Of a stretch of 64,000 bases of DNA, positions 1 through 12,080 are shown one piece after another. The first letter of the stretch is position 1; every line of letters starts with the position of its first letter. The notes below the pieces were generated by a model. It had not been told where the DNA came from, searched no databases, and saw only the letters and a list, made by a program, of their open reading frames with translations. The stretch is from Saturnia japonica (taxonomy: Eukaryota > Arthropoda > Insecta > Lepidoptera > Saturniidae): positions 19,649,590 through 19,713,589 of the forward strand of contig CM065308.1 of assembly GCA_033032175.1 (NCBI GenBank), written 5' to 3'. A program made the translations under genes and the position numbers.

Positions 1-2065
1 TCTGCTAATAATAGATATATATATTATAGATTGGCAACTCGAAAGAGAAAGAACGTAGTATACGCTTGTATTAAAACGAAATGGAGATACGAGACTATTT
101 TGGTATATATTATCGGCCTACGTAAGTTGTTATCAAAACAAATCCCGCTTATTTTTGAAAAGGTTTTAAAGTGTAATTAAAATTCATTGTGTTTACGTGC
201 GCTGCAACTGGATGTAAGTCGTATAACAAAGAAAATTAACAAAATAATAAGAACACTAGGGTATTCTGTTTTTGTTCTCGTTTTATTCCACTTATTGTTG
301 ATCTATACAATACTAATACTATGAGAAATATTAATTCACGCACAGGGATATTCTTTCAATTATAATATCAGGGGCATCCTATTCTAAAGCTTGCACGTAT
401 AAATATCACGGTTTTACTAAAGTGCTTATTGTTTAGCGAATGTTGTACAGACGGCAACATAATTCAATAACGTATAATGTAATGGTATAATTTTGTTATG
501 TGCCACATTGAAAGATGTAGAATAATGTGGGATTTGCTACCGTTCTTTAAGAGAGTAATAAGTTTTACCACATCTTTGCTTTTGTAAGAACTGCCTTTTG
601 TCATTTTAAAGCCTTTTTAGAGACGTGAAATATTGTTAGGCTAGTAAAAGTATATAAATATGCTTAAATGAGCTTATGTAGCGTTAAAGGCTTGAAGGAT
701 TAACATTTGGGGTGTAGTTAGATTCATCTTAATTATAGAAGTGACATAAAGTGTACTATTTAACTATGACATCTAGGGAACAAAAAAGAAAGGAGGCATA
801 AAAAAAGTAGTGTTTTTGCAGTTAGTTTTTTTTATATCAAGAATTGTACCTACTTGTTATACTTTTACCTCAACTGTTCTGTATTAAATATATTAAAATA
901 TAGTATGTTACGATATAATAATGAACGGATGGTAACCCTACATATAGACAGTCTCTAGTACAGTGTCTATGGGACCATGTTAATTACTAAAAAAGACTTG
1001 TAAGGAAAAAAAAATGCCATAACGTTATAATTGTTCGAGAAAATTTTATTCGTGACAAAGTTATTTAAATAATATATTTTTAATTTGTCATAAATTACTT
1101 CTCTAAAGCGTACAAAATGAATTATCAATTTATTATATTTATTTATATAATAATTAAGAGAGCGCCAATAGCGTATATATTTCAGATTTATTATTCTATA
1201 ATTATTTATATTACATCTAAAGTACTTATTACATTTACAATAATATAAAATAATAATTTAAATCTAGCATCACAACACCGTAGTGAAAATTAATAATGAT
1301 TAAAAATAAAAATAAAATAAGTCAAGAAGTATTCTATACTGAAAACACACACACACACTGCAAAAACGCAAGTGAAGTGACCATAATATATGAAGTGGTG
1401 TATTACATAATTTTAATTATTATAAGCATCATTTGACTTCTAAATCAAAACTCTGTTATACTTTACAAAAACAGTCATGATCGTTGAAGTATTAAACCAT
1501 AGAGGGAGCTGCAACTGCCGCCATAACTCATGCTGGATCGCATAGCGTGTCGACTTAGCCACTTGGAATTTTTGATGTCTGCCGCCGCGGGCGCATACGC
1601 GACATATTTAACGCTAATTTCTTTACAGCACTCTCCCTTTTTTAATTATAAGTACTTCGCTAACTGATTCCGTTTCGGTATGAATTGCATTAACAATTTT
1701 GAGGGAAGCGTGATTCTTTGACGTGTAATTTGAGCCATTGAATGACCTACTAAATTTGATAGTGCAATTAGTGTTGGAGCTTATCAATCTCATATACAGC
1801 AAAATCAATTTTTATATAGATATATAAATGTCTTTTAATATCAAATTAATTATACATTTAATAGTATAAAAAGGCTGAATAGGTGAGTAATACCGTAGCA
1901 GATTTATCAATTAACTTGCGTGGTATAAACTTAAATGAAAATTTTTACGAGCACAAGCAGACTGAGGATTACATGTTCACGTTACATTAAAAGAATCCTT
2001 TAATAAATTGAAATAACTTTTACATGGTATAATATACTACTACATACTTCTTTTTTTATTCAGTA
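1..2065. other. A+T-rich sequence 5' of ds, no gene seen
   Basis: I see no reading frame with family resemblance and no RNA gene. A short G+C- and CpG-richer patch lies at about 1505-1620, containing several GCCGCC-like words. It stands out from its surroundings but cannot be assigned. A short (CA)n run lies near 1345-1357. Confidence 0.5.
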
Positions 2066-2427
2066 ACTAGCTGACCCGCGCAACTACGTCTGCGTCATAT
2101 AAGAGAGAGAGAAAGGGTTAGAGAGAGTAGTTCGTAGGCACTGTGTTATAGGTACCGCCCGCCTTCCACATTATTCTGCATAATAAAAATTTAATCATTC
2201 ACGCAGCGCACACAGTGGAAGCTCTTAAAAGGAATAAATTTTCCCCGTTTTTGCAATATTTTTCATTGATGCTCCGCTCCTATTAGTCGTAGCGTGATGT
2301 TACATAGCCTTCCTCTATAAATGAACTATCCAGCATTAAAACATTTTGTCCATTCGAACCAGTAGTTCCTGACATTACCGTGCTCAACCAAACAAACAAA
2401 CAAACTCTTCAGCTTTATAATACTAGC
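2066..2427 (-). mobile_element. Helitron-like non-autonomous element, copy A
   Basis: On the + strand it starts ACTAGCTGACCCGCGCAACT and ends near a TTTGTTTG-type motif in reverse complement (2393-2412). It is the inverted counterpart of 4878-5356. Read on the minus strand it ends in CTAGT, the CTAG-T ending expected of Helitrons, and there are no terminal inverted repeats. There is no coding capacity. The Helitron class is inferred from the ends; membership of one repeat family is directly visible. Confidence 0.55.
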
Positions 2428-3838
2428 ATAGATTTATGTACAGTTTGACGAAATGGAAAAATAAACTCACGTAAAATATAGATAGTATACCAAAGTAGCA
2501 ACAAGTTTCAGAGAAAAAGTACAAAAATACTTATTACAAAAATTTATACTAAACCTTTAAAATTTGTTTTACTTTATTAAAACTACTGTTTATTTGATAA
2601 AATTAGATTGAAATGTTGATTTCAAAATTAAAAATTCTATTAATATTTTTTTAAATTTCTTATCGTAGTTTTAAGTTACAGTTGGTAATGGCAGAGGAAC
2701 TTTTATTCATATCAAAACTTTTGTTTGTATTCTTTTAAAAGGTAAGATTCACCATAATCTGTTTATAAGATTTTCCAATAGAGCGTGGTAGATAACCTAG
2801 TAACCAATTGAAAATTCCTTTATAAATATGTTAGTACCCTTTACAAAAAATCCAAACAAATGCTTGAAATTTTTCTTTAAAAGTAGTTGTTGTTTTAACG
2901 TATTTTTATAGTATAAGATACTTAGGTGTCTCTCTAATAATTGCACAATGTACTTTACAGATAAACTTAAAGCTATATTTTAACTTAGATTCAACCTAAC
3001 CAGTGTACTTTAATTTCTAAATTTTTTGAAGTAAGTAGGTAATTCAAAGTACATAATTATGAAATTTATAAGAAATGGATACTTAGCTAATGGATACTTT
3101 AGAGTACATGGTGGAAATATATAGGAAAAGTATACGATTACAAATTAAGTTAAACTTAAAAAAAAAAATGCTTTTTGAGACTCAGTATCTCACTAACTTG
3201 TATAATCTGCGGTCGCATCCTCCCTAAAATAATAATATCTTTTTTACCTGCGGATGTACCTGTTTAGATAAAAATGTAGACCCTTTTAACAAAGAAAGCA
3301 CTTGTCTGTGAATATTTTTATTTGAAAACTTAGTTTGTATTAGGCACTTAAATCCGGGAAGCGGTTGGTTTCTTATAGTTAAAAATATGGTTAATGCGTT
3401 TCTAAATGGAATAGATTTGCTATGTCTACTTTGAATTCAGGAATTTACACTTAATGACATCGGAGTATAATGATATTATTTTTATTCATATAATTTTAAT
3501 ATTACTCAATACTGCAGTGTATGCAGTTTTTATCTTTTGGGTTATGAAAGGGTAGATTTCAACTATAGTAAAAAATGAAACAACTACTATTAAATTGTTT
3601 TATTATATTAAAAATATGTTTAGGTAATATATGAATTCCACTGTTTCAAATTATGGTGTATATCGACCGAATTTTTAAAAAATAACACAAAATTATGGAC
3701 TTCACGGTGTTTTAATCCCTACTTGCTTCAGGACGCACCTTTCGAACAACTGTGAGATCTGCATGGGCTTATATTGTTATATTATTAATGTATAACACTA
3801 TATTCTTTATAGATATTATATACGAATTAAATCGAAAT
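2428..3838. other. A+T-rich non-coding sequence, nothing recognised
   Basis: No gene, RNA or clear repeat recognised; homopolymer-rich AT sequence only. Confidence 0.5.
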
Positions 3839-4075
3839 TAAAAATACCTTATTCAAATTAGGCCCTGAGAAGTGTCATGAGGCCCAAGATGGTTGCACAC
3901 TATGCCATTGGAAGATCCATGGCTCTCAAATACAGCTGCCGTAACAAACCTATTGGTGTATGGCGACTGGTCTTCAAGTTAAGGGTGGTAGCTAGCCAGG
4001 CGGGCATTTGAAAGAGCCCTACTACCATACTATGGTTTCGTCCCTTCATCGAAAGACCGCGCTCAATGCCTATCT
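3839..4075 (-). repeat. SINE-like interspersed repeat fragment
   Basis: It shares the core GGGTGGTAGCTAGCCAGGCG with copies at about 10090-10560 and 63820-63960, and more weakly with 18670-18960. The better-preserved copies carry a tRNA-like B-box on the minus strand, so this is read as a minus-strand, truncated SINE. The short reading frame inside is not considered a gene. Confidence 0.5.
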
Positions 4076-4332
4076 TAGTCATGTGTTGCGTAGTTAAAAA
4101 ATGTAGATGGATATCTATTTAGTATCTTAATAAAGTTTATAGCTGGCTTGTCAACCGTAAACAACTTTTTCCTATTTCTTCGCATTTTAACAGAATACTA
4201 CTCTCATTTGAGATAATTCAATATGAAATTTATCTTCACATTCCGAATTAGTTTTAATCTTTCAGCGTACGATTTAAACGTGATTATACAAGAACTGTAT
4301 AAATTTAATACATTTTTATTTTCAATAAATTA

Positions 4333-4555
4333 AATTCGATATCTGTCTGGTCTGACCGGACGAACAGTGGTCTAAGAGATGGTAGCCACCATTACGCATA
4401 CGCATTCCGCTCTTTTTATCGCTCTCTTGCTAGTCGCTAGAGAGAGCGAGAGAGTTATAGGTGTGTTCGCACGCAGTCGACACTACTCGGCCGAGATGGC
4501 CGGTTCCACACGTTCACATGTGGCTGCCGAAACGAATGCGTGAACATAAGTGGTA
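4333..4555. promoter_or_regulatory. CpG- and GAGA-rich patch, candidate ds promoter/5' exon
   Basis: This patch about 2 kb upstream of the ds coding exon is unlike its AT-rich surroundings. It contains a near-palindrome TCTGGTCTGACCGGA (about 4346-4360), repeated GAGAG/CTCTC words (4420-4456, GAGA-factor-like) and several CG-rich words including CGGCCGAGATGGCCGG. Because the ds exon begins with a splice acceptor, a promoter or non-coding exon must lie upstream, and this is a candidate. No donor site or TSS could be fixed, so this is inference only. Confidence 0.3.
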
Positions 4556-4877
4556 TGCGCGATCATAAACTATTCATCACATTTCCCGTTCGCTTAACTT
4601 CACTCCCTAAAGAGTTTTTGATACTTTTAACTATAGCCAGTGCAAATATCAGTTGGCCTGTTTGTGATTCTCTTCAGGCTATTCAAAATGAAACCTTGAA
4701 CTATCATAATAAACGTATGAGGCCAAAACTAAATTCCCTAAAATTTTTCATCACTACTGTAGATTTGGTTCGGTTATGTTTTCTTTTAAAAATCACTGTG
4801 ATTGAAGCTACAACTTATAAAATCATTTCCCGGTTAGACAATTTTGTTTACATAATATAAAAGACTGAATCTATAGG

Positions 4878-5356
4878 TACTAATATTATAAAGCTGAAGA
4901 GTTTGTTTATTTGTTTGGTTGAACACGCTAATCTCAGGAACTACTAGTTCGAATGAGAAAATGTTTTAGTTTTGGATAGCCCATTTATCAAGGAAGGCTA
5001 TAGGCTATATAATTTCACGCTACAACCAATAGGAGCGGAGCATCAATGAAAAATGTTCCAAGATGTGAAAAGTTCATTCTTTTTGAGAGCTTCCATTGCG
5101 CGCGCTGCGTTATTGGTTAAAGTTACGCAACAAACGTGTGTAACTGAATTATTTCTTTAAACAAATTTTCTAAAAAGAAGTCCGCTATAATATATGCCTA
5201 TCTTTTAAGGTTTACTCAATATAACCTTTTTTATAGTAATAAAATTTGTTCTAAAATAGTAAATTATTTACGAAGGTGACTCTCTCTCATCCATTCTCTC
5301 TCTCTCTCTCTCTTCTCTCTTATATGACGCAGAAGAAGTTGCGCGGGTCAGCTAGT
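4878..5356 (+). mobile_element. Helitron-like non-autonomous element, copy B
   Basis: It reads TACTAATATTATAAAGCTGA at the left and ends GTTGCGCGGGTCAGCTAGT at the right. The body carries the block GCTATAGGCTATATAA and a (CT)n tract at 5295-5325 before the terminus. It is an inverted relative of copy A (2066-2427). No reading frame belongs to it. The CTAG(T) end without terminal inverted repeats suggests Helitron, but no subterminal hairpin was verified. Confidence 0.55.
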
Positions 5357-5409
5357 AGTAGTGGAATAATATGAATTTTATACTAATATGGAGAATGCAA
5401 AATATATTA

Positions 5410-5605
5410 CACGAAATATATAGGCCATATAACTTTACGCTACAACCGTACAGAGCGAATCAGTAATCATGAATGTGAAGTAATTTGGCAAGTTGTAGAC
5501 AAGTAAGGGAAGTGAAAACAACGATAGGTTACACGAGTGCGTTGGCGGTCGTGGTGGAGATTTTGTCGAATAAATTTAACACGAGTGAAACCGTGGGCCA
5601 CAGCA
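5410..5605 (+). repeat. Helitron-like fragment, second subfamily
   Basis: It contains the blocks ACTTTACGCTACAACC and GAGTGCGTTGGCGG and ends near GTGAAACCGTGGGCCACAGC. The same end block recurs at 28200-28228 and 34095-34127, and in reverse at 32650, 32812 and 47440. It is truncated at both ends. Confidence 0.45.
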
Positions 5606-6530
5606 ACGTTATTAATAATATTCAATTTTCGTTTTAATATCTTCTGAGGTTAAGTTTTAAATATAACCATCTTTTTGTGATATATGGTCCAAATAATGAC
5701 TTTGGAAGTTTAACAGTTTTAGAAATAACGTAAGGATTCTTACCAGATGTACATAAAAAGAAACGAATAGCTCGCTTGGATTTTATGATCTGTTGTATCA
5801 AATGATCTTTAGTAATAAATTCAAGGGATACAAAAACACTAAGTATCAAAGAGGATTGAAAAGGTTACGAACGCTTAGATAGCACAACGGATAGCTAATA
5901 GGGTATAAATAACGCTATATACGGTTTTATTTATTGTTTCATGTAAAAAATGAAGGCTACATGACTTTTAAGAAGTAATAAAATTAATGTTAATGACTCT
6001 GGGTGATTTAAACTGATTAAATGTTTTTGCTTCTTATACTATATGCGTATTACTTTTTCTAACAGAATTCACAATTTTTGAATTTGAAATAAAAGTTGTA
6101 TAGTTGAGTGGAAGGGTTGCGGGATCGATTCCTTTATAAAGTATAAATAAAGTTTCATTGTTATTTCTGTGTCTACGCTTAGTGTTAAACGTTTAGTACA
6201 GACGTTTCATTAACTTTGTTTACTTTGTAATCAAAAAGCCGTGGTTATTCTCAAATATGTATGACTAAAAACCGCCTTCTAATTTCATTACGTTAATCAT
6301 AATATAAAATTTAAAAGCTAACAATAAAAATTACTAATTTCCTTTGGTAGGTTTCTATCATTGAATGAAGTTTTAAAAATTATGTGGGATACTTGACCTT
6401 TTTGTAATATTGGTATAGATATATGTATCATAATTATATTAATTAGATGTTTAGGTAGGGACGCGTTAATTTTTTAATTATAAAGCTATATATACTAGAA
6501 TAATAAATAGCGTTTTTGTCTTATTTTCAG
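5606..6530 (+). other. Intronic sequence preceding the ds coding exon
   Basis: AT-rich and without coding signal. It ends in a good 3' splice site: a T-rich tract at 6511-6528 followed by CAG at 6528-6530. It is read as the 3' part of an intron in the ds 5' untranslated region. A fragment near 6105-6160 contains GGGTTGCGGGATCGATTCC, reminiscent of a tRNA B-box, possibly a SINE scrap. Confidence 0.6.
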
Positions 6531-6557
6531 ATGTTAGTGACAATGTGTGTGCGGTGA
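6531..6557 (+). promoter_or_regulatory. Upstream short reading frame in the ds leader
   Basis: If the acceptor at 6529-6530 is used, the exon opens with an ATG followed by eight-codon reading frame MLVTMCVR and a TGA at 6555-6557. It is out of frame with, and ends 16 bases before, the ds initiator at 6574. Such upstream frames commonly lower translation of the main frame. Whether this one is translated is unknown. Confidence 0.4.
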
Positions 6558-8277
6558 GAGTAATAGACGCGCAATGTTGCGCGTGTTCGTGTGTCTGCTC
6601 GTCGCGACAGCGGCCGCCGAGCACGTTCGGGAGTTCACTGTTAGGGAGAACGCTCGCGCCGGCGTCCTGGTCGGACACATCGGCGACGAACTCCCAGACG
6701 CTGCACCACCTTACACCATCGTCCCTGTCCCCGGCAGCGCCGTCAACGATGACCTCCGCATTGACCCTCACACCGGTGAAATCAGAACTCGAGTACCACT
6801 GGACAGGGAAAACAGAGACCATTACGCTCTAGTTGCAATTCCCGCTAGCGGTGATAATATACGAGTAGTCGTTCGCGTCTCCGACGAAAACGATAACGCT
6901 CCCAACTTCCCCACTCCTGTCATGAACGTTGAGTTCTCCGAGAATACTCCCAGAGATGTAAAGAGAAAGTTGAATCCTGCGAAAGATCAGGACCTGGGTG
7001 TGTTTAATACCCAAAGGTATAACATAGTGTCCGGGAATACAGACAATGCGTTCAGACTTTCTTCGCACAGGGAGAGAGACGGCGTCCTTTATTTAGATTT
7101 GCAAATTAATGGATTCTTAGATAGGGAGACAACAGCTCATTACCAGTTAGTTATAGAAGCTCTAGACGGTGGTACCCCGCCTTTAAGAGGTACGATGACA
7201 CTAAATATTACCATTTTAGATGTGAACGATAATCCCCCTGTGTTTGCCGAGAGCGCTTACTCAGCGACCATACCTGAGAACGCTACAGTCGGAACATCAG
7301 TATTAAAAGTGTTCGCCACCGATTCAGATTCGGGTGAGAATGGTCTTATTGAATATTCTATAAATAGGAGACAGAGTGACAAAGAGAACATGTTTAGAAT
7401 AGACCCGGAAACAGGTGAAATAATTGTCAATAAAGCTTTAGATTTCGAAACGAAGGAATTGCACGAATTAGTAGTTGTAGCGAGAGATAAAGGTGTTCAG
7501 CCTTTGGAAACAACAGCGTTTGTATCTATCAGAGTTACCGATGTAAATGATAATCAACCAACGATAGATGTTATATTTCTAAGTGATGATGCTACTCCAA
7601 AAATATCTGAATCGGCGCAGTTGGACGAATTTGTTGCTAGGATATCGGTCCACGATCCCGATTCGAAGACCGAGTATGCAAACGTGAACGTCACATTAAG
7701 CGGTGGCGATGGACACTTTGATTTGCGGACACACGACAACATAATCTACTTGGTAGTCGTTGCGTTACCTTTGGACCGCGAATCACAGTCCTCTTATACT
7801 TTGAATGTAGTAGCGACTGATAAAGGTTCACCTCCATTACACGCATCGCGGATTATATCTCTTAAAGTGACAGATGTGAATGATAACGCACCGGTTTTTA
7901 CCGAGTCTGAGTATAAAGCAAGTGTTCTGGAGGCGGCTGCGCCGGGGACGCCGGTAGTACAAGTCTCCGCTACTGATGCTGATGAAGGCGTGAACGCGGA
8001 GATACGATATTCATTACTGCCGACTCCGCAGTCGGACTGGTTCTCGATCGACGAAAGATCTGGATTGGTGACGACGAGGTCGCGAGTCGATTGCGAGACG
8101 AACTCGATGCCTAAACTGACAGTGGTCGTCACTGACCGTGGTAACCCGCCTCTATCTTCAACTGCGATGTTGGTGGTTACCGTTCTGGACGTGAACGATA
8201 ACGAGCCGACCTTCGAGCAGTCTTTCTACAATGTCACCGTGCCGGAGAACGAGGCTGTCGGCAGCTGTATTTTAAAG
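6531..8277 (+). CDS. Dachsous (Fat/Dachsous cadherin), N-terminal coding exon; coding part 6574-8277
   Basis: Dachsous is the giant cadherin that binds Fat on neighbouring cells and, with Four-jointed, sets planar polarity and Hippo-dependent growth. The exon codes for residues 1-568. Residues 1-15 are a hydrophobic signal peptide. Five complete cadherin repeats follow, closed by calcium-linker motifs DENDNAP (104-110), DVNDNPP (216-222), DVNDNQP (323-329), DVNDNAP (433-439) and DVNDNEP (539-545); a sixth starts at about 550. Blocks such as YNIVSG, FRLSSHRERDGVLYLDLQI, INRRQSDKE and NVIFLSDDA-like ISESAQ match my recollection of insect Dachsous far better than Fat or other cadherins. The ATG at 6574 is chosen because an in-frame TGA lies at 6538-6540 and the next residues form the signal peptide. 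The exon ends after a Lys codon (AAG at 8275-8277), phase 0, before GTAAGT. The protein is incomplete: insect Dachsous has over 3,000 residues, and the remaining cadherin repeats, membrane segment and cytoplasmic tail lie beyond this window. Confidence 0.93.
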
Positions 8278-9084
8278 GTAAGTTTTTGATTTACAATTAA
8301 ATTAATCTTCGAACAAAGTTGGATTAGCAAAACGGAAGCTTTACAGGAGAACATTTCAGAGTTGAGAAATTGCAAGTTGTGCAAATCAGAACTGCCTATG
8401 TTACAACTCCGTGACTTAATTGTTGTTATTAAATTTCTATTTCTTTTTTATTCTTTTGATGGAGTTCATTTTTTAGAATGTTTTATATGATAAAACAAAA
8501 TTAGGAGAAAGCTGAATCGCCGCTGTTCTACGATTGTGACCATTTGTTAAATTATATATTTTTCTAATTTTTTGGATGTTTACGCTTTTAAATCTGCAAA
8601 GCTTACAACCTACTGCCGATTGGGTTATTTAACAAAAAAAAAAAAAAAACTACAGCCGATTACATATTTATAATTATTTATCAAAAACTGTCAGTTCAGA
8701 TTTTTAATCATATCTGCAGTTTTGAACCGTAGATTTTATAATTCCATTTATGATATAAATACAATCTAAAATTAAGTTAATTTTAAAACATACCTGGTCT
8801 TAGGTATTTTATTTTTAAATTTTATTTAAATTAACCTCCGTGTCAGAGAACATAAATACTAATTGTAATGCCCGTTGACAACTTAGTCTGAGATCAATAA
8901 ACCCTTCATAAGGAAATAATTCGAAAAACTAATTAAAAAATTAAGTTGTATGAAATTAATTGTCGAGTTGAAACCTTCTTGCTTCAATTACTAATAAGGA
9001 CAATGTAATCACGTTTATCGGCTCATCACTGTGCTTGACGAATTTGTTGAAAAAAAAAAAACACCAATATTCATTCATTCACTT
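8278..9084. other. Intronic AT-rich sequence, nothing recognised
   Basis: No gene or repeat is recognised apart from an A-run at about 8634-8649. Confidence 0.5.
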
Positions 9085-9320
9085 TATCGTAAAGATCCGA
9101 CCACGCGGCTCGTAACTTACGCAGGTTAATTTCTTTTAATATATTCCCATAAGAGCTGTTCATAAATCTATCGGTGGAGTGATGCCAGTTTGGGCGTGTG
9201 TCGAAGCGCATCGCAAATTGCGATCTAAATTGAAAATTAAACAGTGTGCGCGTTTAGCGTATGTACCCGGGAGTGTGTCGCCCGCGGCTCTACGACCAAT
9301 GAGCTTTACACAGACCACTA
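9085..9320. promoter_or_regulatory. CpG-rich intronic patch, candidate enhancer
   Basis: It lies about 0.8 kb inside the intron and is clearly less AT-rich than its surroundings. It has several CGCG words and a 15-bp perfect inverted repeat, ATCGCAA-A-TTGCGAT, near 9210-9224. The arms resemble half-sites of dimeric transcription factors. The position just after the first coding exon is common for enhancers. Function is inference. Confidence 0.25.
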
Positions 9321-9648
9321 GCCAGTTATAATGTGTTTCTATATTCAAATAACATTTCAGTTTAATTCGATTTACGAACTATAATATCCGTTATTCTTTA
9401 ATAACTGTAGGTATGCCATAAATTTTAAATTTAATTTTATATTGTCGTATCAGTGTTCAATTTGATGAAATATAACTTTTTATGTTTCACGAGACCTACG
9501 AGTCTTATTTAAATTAAAAGTGGACTGTCTTTTATTTTTATTATTATTATTTTAATGTTACTAGTTAGTCCCTACAGAAAACTGTAATTATATGTAGTCC
9601 AGATCTTTTCTCGAGTTCAGTGCTTTAATTGATGTAAAATTATATTGA

Positions 9649-10006
9649 ACTAGCGATCGCCGTAAGGTCGAAATTTGACCGGTGACTTTTTGACCATAGA
9701 CAATTTTCTGTTTGACATTTACAGTATTCATGAACAATGAGTATAATCTACATCACTTCCTGTCACTTTTCGTTGAGTGACAATGTCAATATTTTGGGGG
9801 TCTAAGTTCAATGGCATGGGATGGTTTAGGATTAGCAGTATTAATTTATTTTATATAATAAAACAGATATTATAGGTATATATTAGTTTTCTGCACTCCT
9901 TCTCCGTATAATCTTTAACCATGCCAAATCTCACAGTCTTTCGTGTACGCAATACGTTTAAAAATGTACCGAAAGCTTTAACTTCACGTATTAATATATA
10001 GATTAC
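9649..10006 (+). repeat. Interspersed repeat, copy 1 of a direct pair (with 59054-59400)
   Basis: Both copies begin ACTAGC(T)GxTCGCC and share long blocks, for example GACAATGTCAATATTTTGGGG and CCAAATCTCACAGTCTT. They end near CACGTATTAATATAT. The pair is about 350 bp, colinear, with many substitutions and small indels, so it is old. The ACTAGC start resembles the Helitron-like/RTE-like repeat ends elsewhere in the window. The class is unknown. Confidence 0.6.
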
Positions 10007-10089
10007 TTGAACTGATTGGTTGGTGCTTAAATATGTTATAACCAAAAACTAAATTATTACTCTTAGCATGACTCAGTAAACTGTTGATA

Positions 10090-10560
10090 TTTCAGTAATA
10101 CAATTGGTTGAAGGAAAACATCGTGCCGAAACTATAACATTCTATAGCCCGCTTGACTACTACCAATCTTAAATTGAAAATTTGTTGCCAAGCACCTATT
10201 GGCCGCACCCGATATAGTTTCTTGCCGGTTCTTCTCGATGACTGTGATGCTTTTCGAACCGGTAGTAGTGTTTTGACGATCACAAGTGCCTTCTTAGGGC
10301 CTAAATTTTACATATTAGGCTTAACAAAGCCTAGTAGGGCAACTGGTTCTCAGGTTCAGCTACCGGAACACACCTATAGGTGCTTGACGATAGGTTTTCA
10401 AATTGAGGGTGGTAGCTAGCCAGGCGGGCATTAGAAAATACCCTGACACCATGGTTTCGCTACGATGTTTTCCTTTATCGAAAGCATTGGTTCATTATAG
10501 GGATTCGGACTCACGTCGATCGACGCGGTTTCCGTTCACGCTGTAACTAAGTCATCATTG
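10090..10560 (-). repeat. SINE-like element, longest copy of its family
   Basis: On the minus strand a tRNA-like promoter is visible near 10500-10550: an A-box-like stretch, then GACGTGAGTCCGAATCCC, close to a tRNA B-box. Downstream (lower coordinates) come the family core CGCCTGGCTAGCTACCACCC and the block AGAAGAACCGGCAAGAAACT. Relatives lie at 3839-4075, 18670-18960 and 63820-63960, with a fragment at 57205-57290. No poly(A) tail was clearly located. Confidence 0.5.
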
Positions 10561-11823
10561 CATTCAATCTGTGAATGATTGGGTTTCTTTGAAATACATG
10601 TCTAATAAAATTGTGAATGTTAATTCACTGAATAAATTTTACTATCATTTTAATTCGTGTAGCGCAATCTCTAAACGATCTAACATTAAACGCACGACCT
10701 TTGGCAATGTATCAATTGACGACCGCTCACAAATCCCATATTAGAAGCAATGAAACAATTCAATTGTTCAGATTTTTCGTCACCTGTTACAGTCGTGGTC
10801 TGTCACGAACTCACGATGGACACAGGTGCGGAGTTAGGGCGAACTTTGGGGTATGGATCCACATACAAAATATATATTATTTCTCACCTCTTATAAAAAA
10901 TTTCATTGTTTGTGTAATTTACTTTATGTAAATTCACAAATATTTTACAATACTTTTAAAATATATATAGATTGAGAATAAATAAAAATTAAGACTTTAC
11001 TGTAACTTATGCTGTTTCTGCTTTTATGTATACTTTTATTTGTCATTTTTCTACTTTTCATAGTAACGTGACACTCGTGAGTATTTTTGAACGTTACTTC
11101 GATACACGGCAGACACGTTATTGTTTTATTTTGCTTTTGCCGCGAGATCTGAATTGGGAAGGAAAGTATTAAAAGGATAATTCCATTCAGCTTGTCGTGC
11201 GTTACGTTACGAATATAAAATTTACCATTAAAATTGTTAATAATATAATCCTTTGACCTTTGCTGTGCTAAAAGTCATGAGGCGTTAAGGAATTTAAAAA
11301 ATATGTATATGTTAAATCAATATATGTTAAGGTGGCTTTATTAATCAGTAAAAATGCCACAAAACCTTCAAAATATTGTTACTATTTACAAACTAACATT
11401 AATTAGTAAATAACTTACCTCAAAAATAATTATTTTTAAGCCCCATGTAAATAAAATTCGTACCTGTATTTTAGCAACGGCAATTGTAATTCGGTTATGT
11501 GCTTTGCATGTAGTTCCATGAGCATTCGCTTTTAATAGAGGTTAAGTACCGCTATTAAGCAAGTGTTTAGAAAAATATGACTCTTTGGAAGAAACTTAAT
11601 GGGTGTCGTGAAGCAAAAATAATATAAACGAGAGTTGATAAAATCATTTAATTATTTTAATTTGGCAATTCATGTTTGGGTGTGTTCACTTAATCTCCAA
11701 CATCGGATTAACTAAATCTCTTTGAAGAATACTATAGTTAAAGTTTTGGTTGTTTGTATCTCAATACTTGCTGGATGAATTTTGAAATATTTTTTAAAGA
11801 TAATATAGCATTCTCTAATTTTT
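10561..11823. other. Intronic sequence, nothing recognised
   Basis: AT-rich with no supported gene. Short open frames here look like chance. Confidence 0.5.
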
Positions 11824-11825
11824 TT

Positions 11826-12080
11826 TCAATATTGGCTGTGCCCCACGGCTTTATCCGTATACAATTTATTCGACGAACTCTCCAATTCTCCACTGGAGCG
11901 TACCGCAGCCCCCGCACCCCAGCCTGCCGACTTCTCTGTGTAGCTTATTGTTGTTCTCATTTCCCTTAATTGCCTTATACCTTGGCAGATTACTTGACGT
12001 TCATCGTTACAGCTTCGCCCCCTTAGAATTGTTTCCTGCAGTTATATAGCTTATAACCTTCTTTAATAAATAGGCTTATA
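11826..12080 (+). repeat. Helitron-like fragment ('GGCTGTGCCCCACGGCTTT' family)
   Basis: It starts TTGGCTGTGCCCCACGGCTT and later has GATTACTTGACGTTCATCGT and GCTTCGCCCC. The latter blocks are shared with 54342-54605. The right end is not defined. Confidence 0.4.

Noticed and set aside
3900..4082. 60-codon minus-strand frame
   Set aside because: It falls within a SINE-like repeat and is not maintained in other copies.
4540..4860. 106-codon + strand frame upstream of ds
   Set aside because: It starts at GTG, has no recognisable domain and lies between a CpG patch and a transposon. Chance is likely.
6478..8132. Long antisense and shifted frames overlapping the ds exon
   Set aside because: They are by-products of the coding constraint and G+C content of the ds frame and have no family resemblance.
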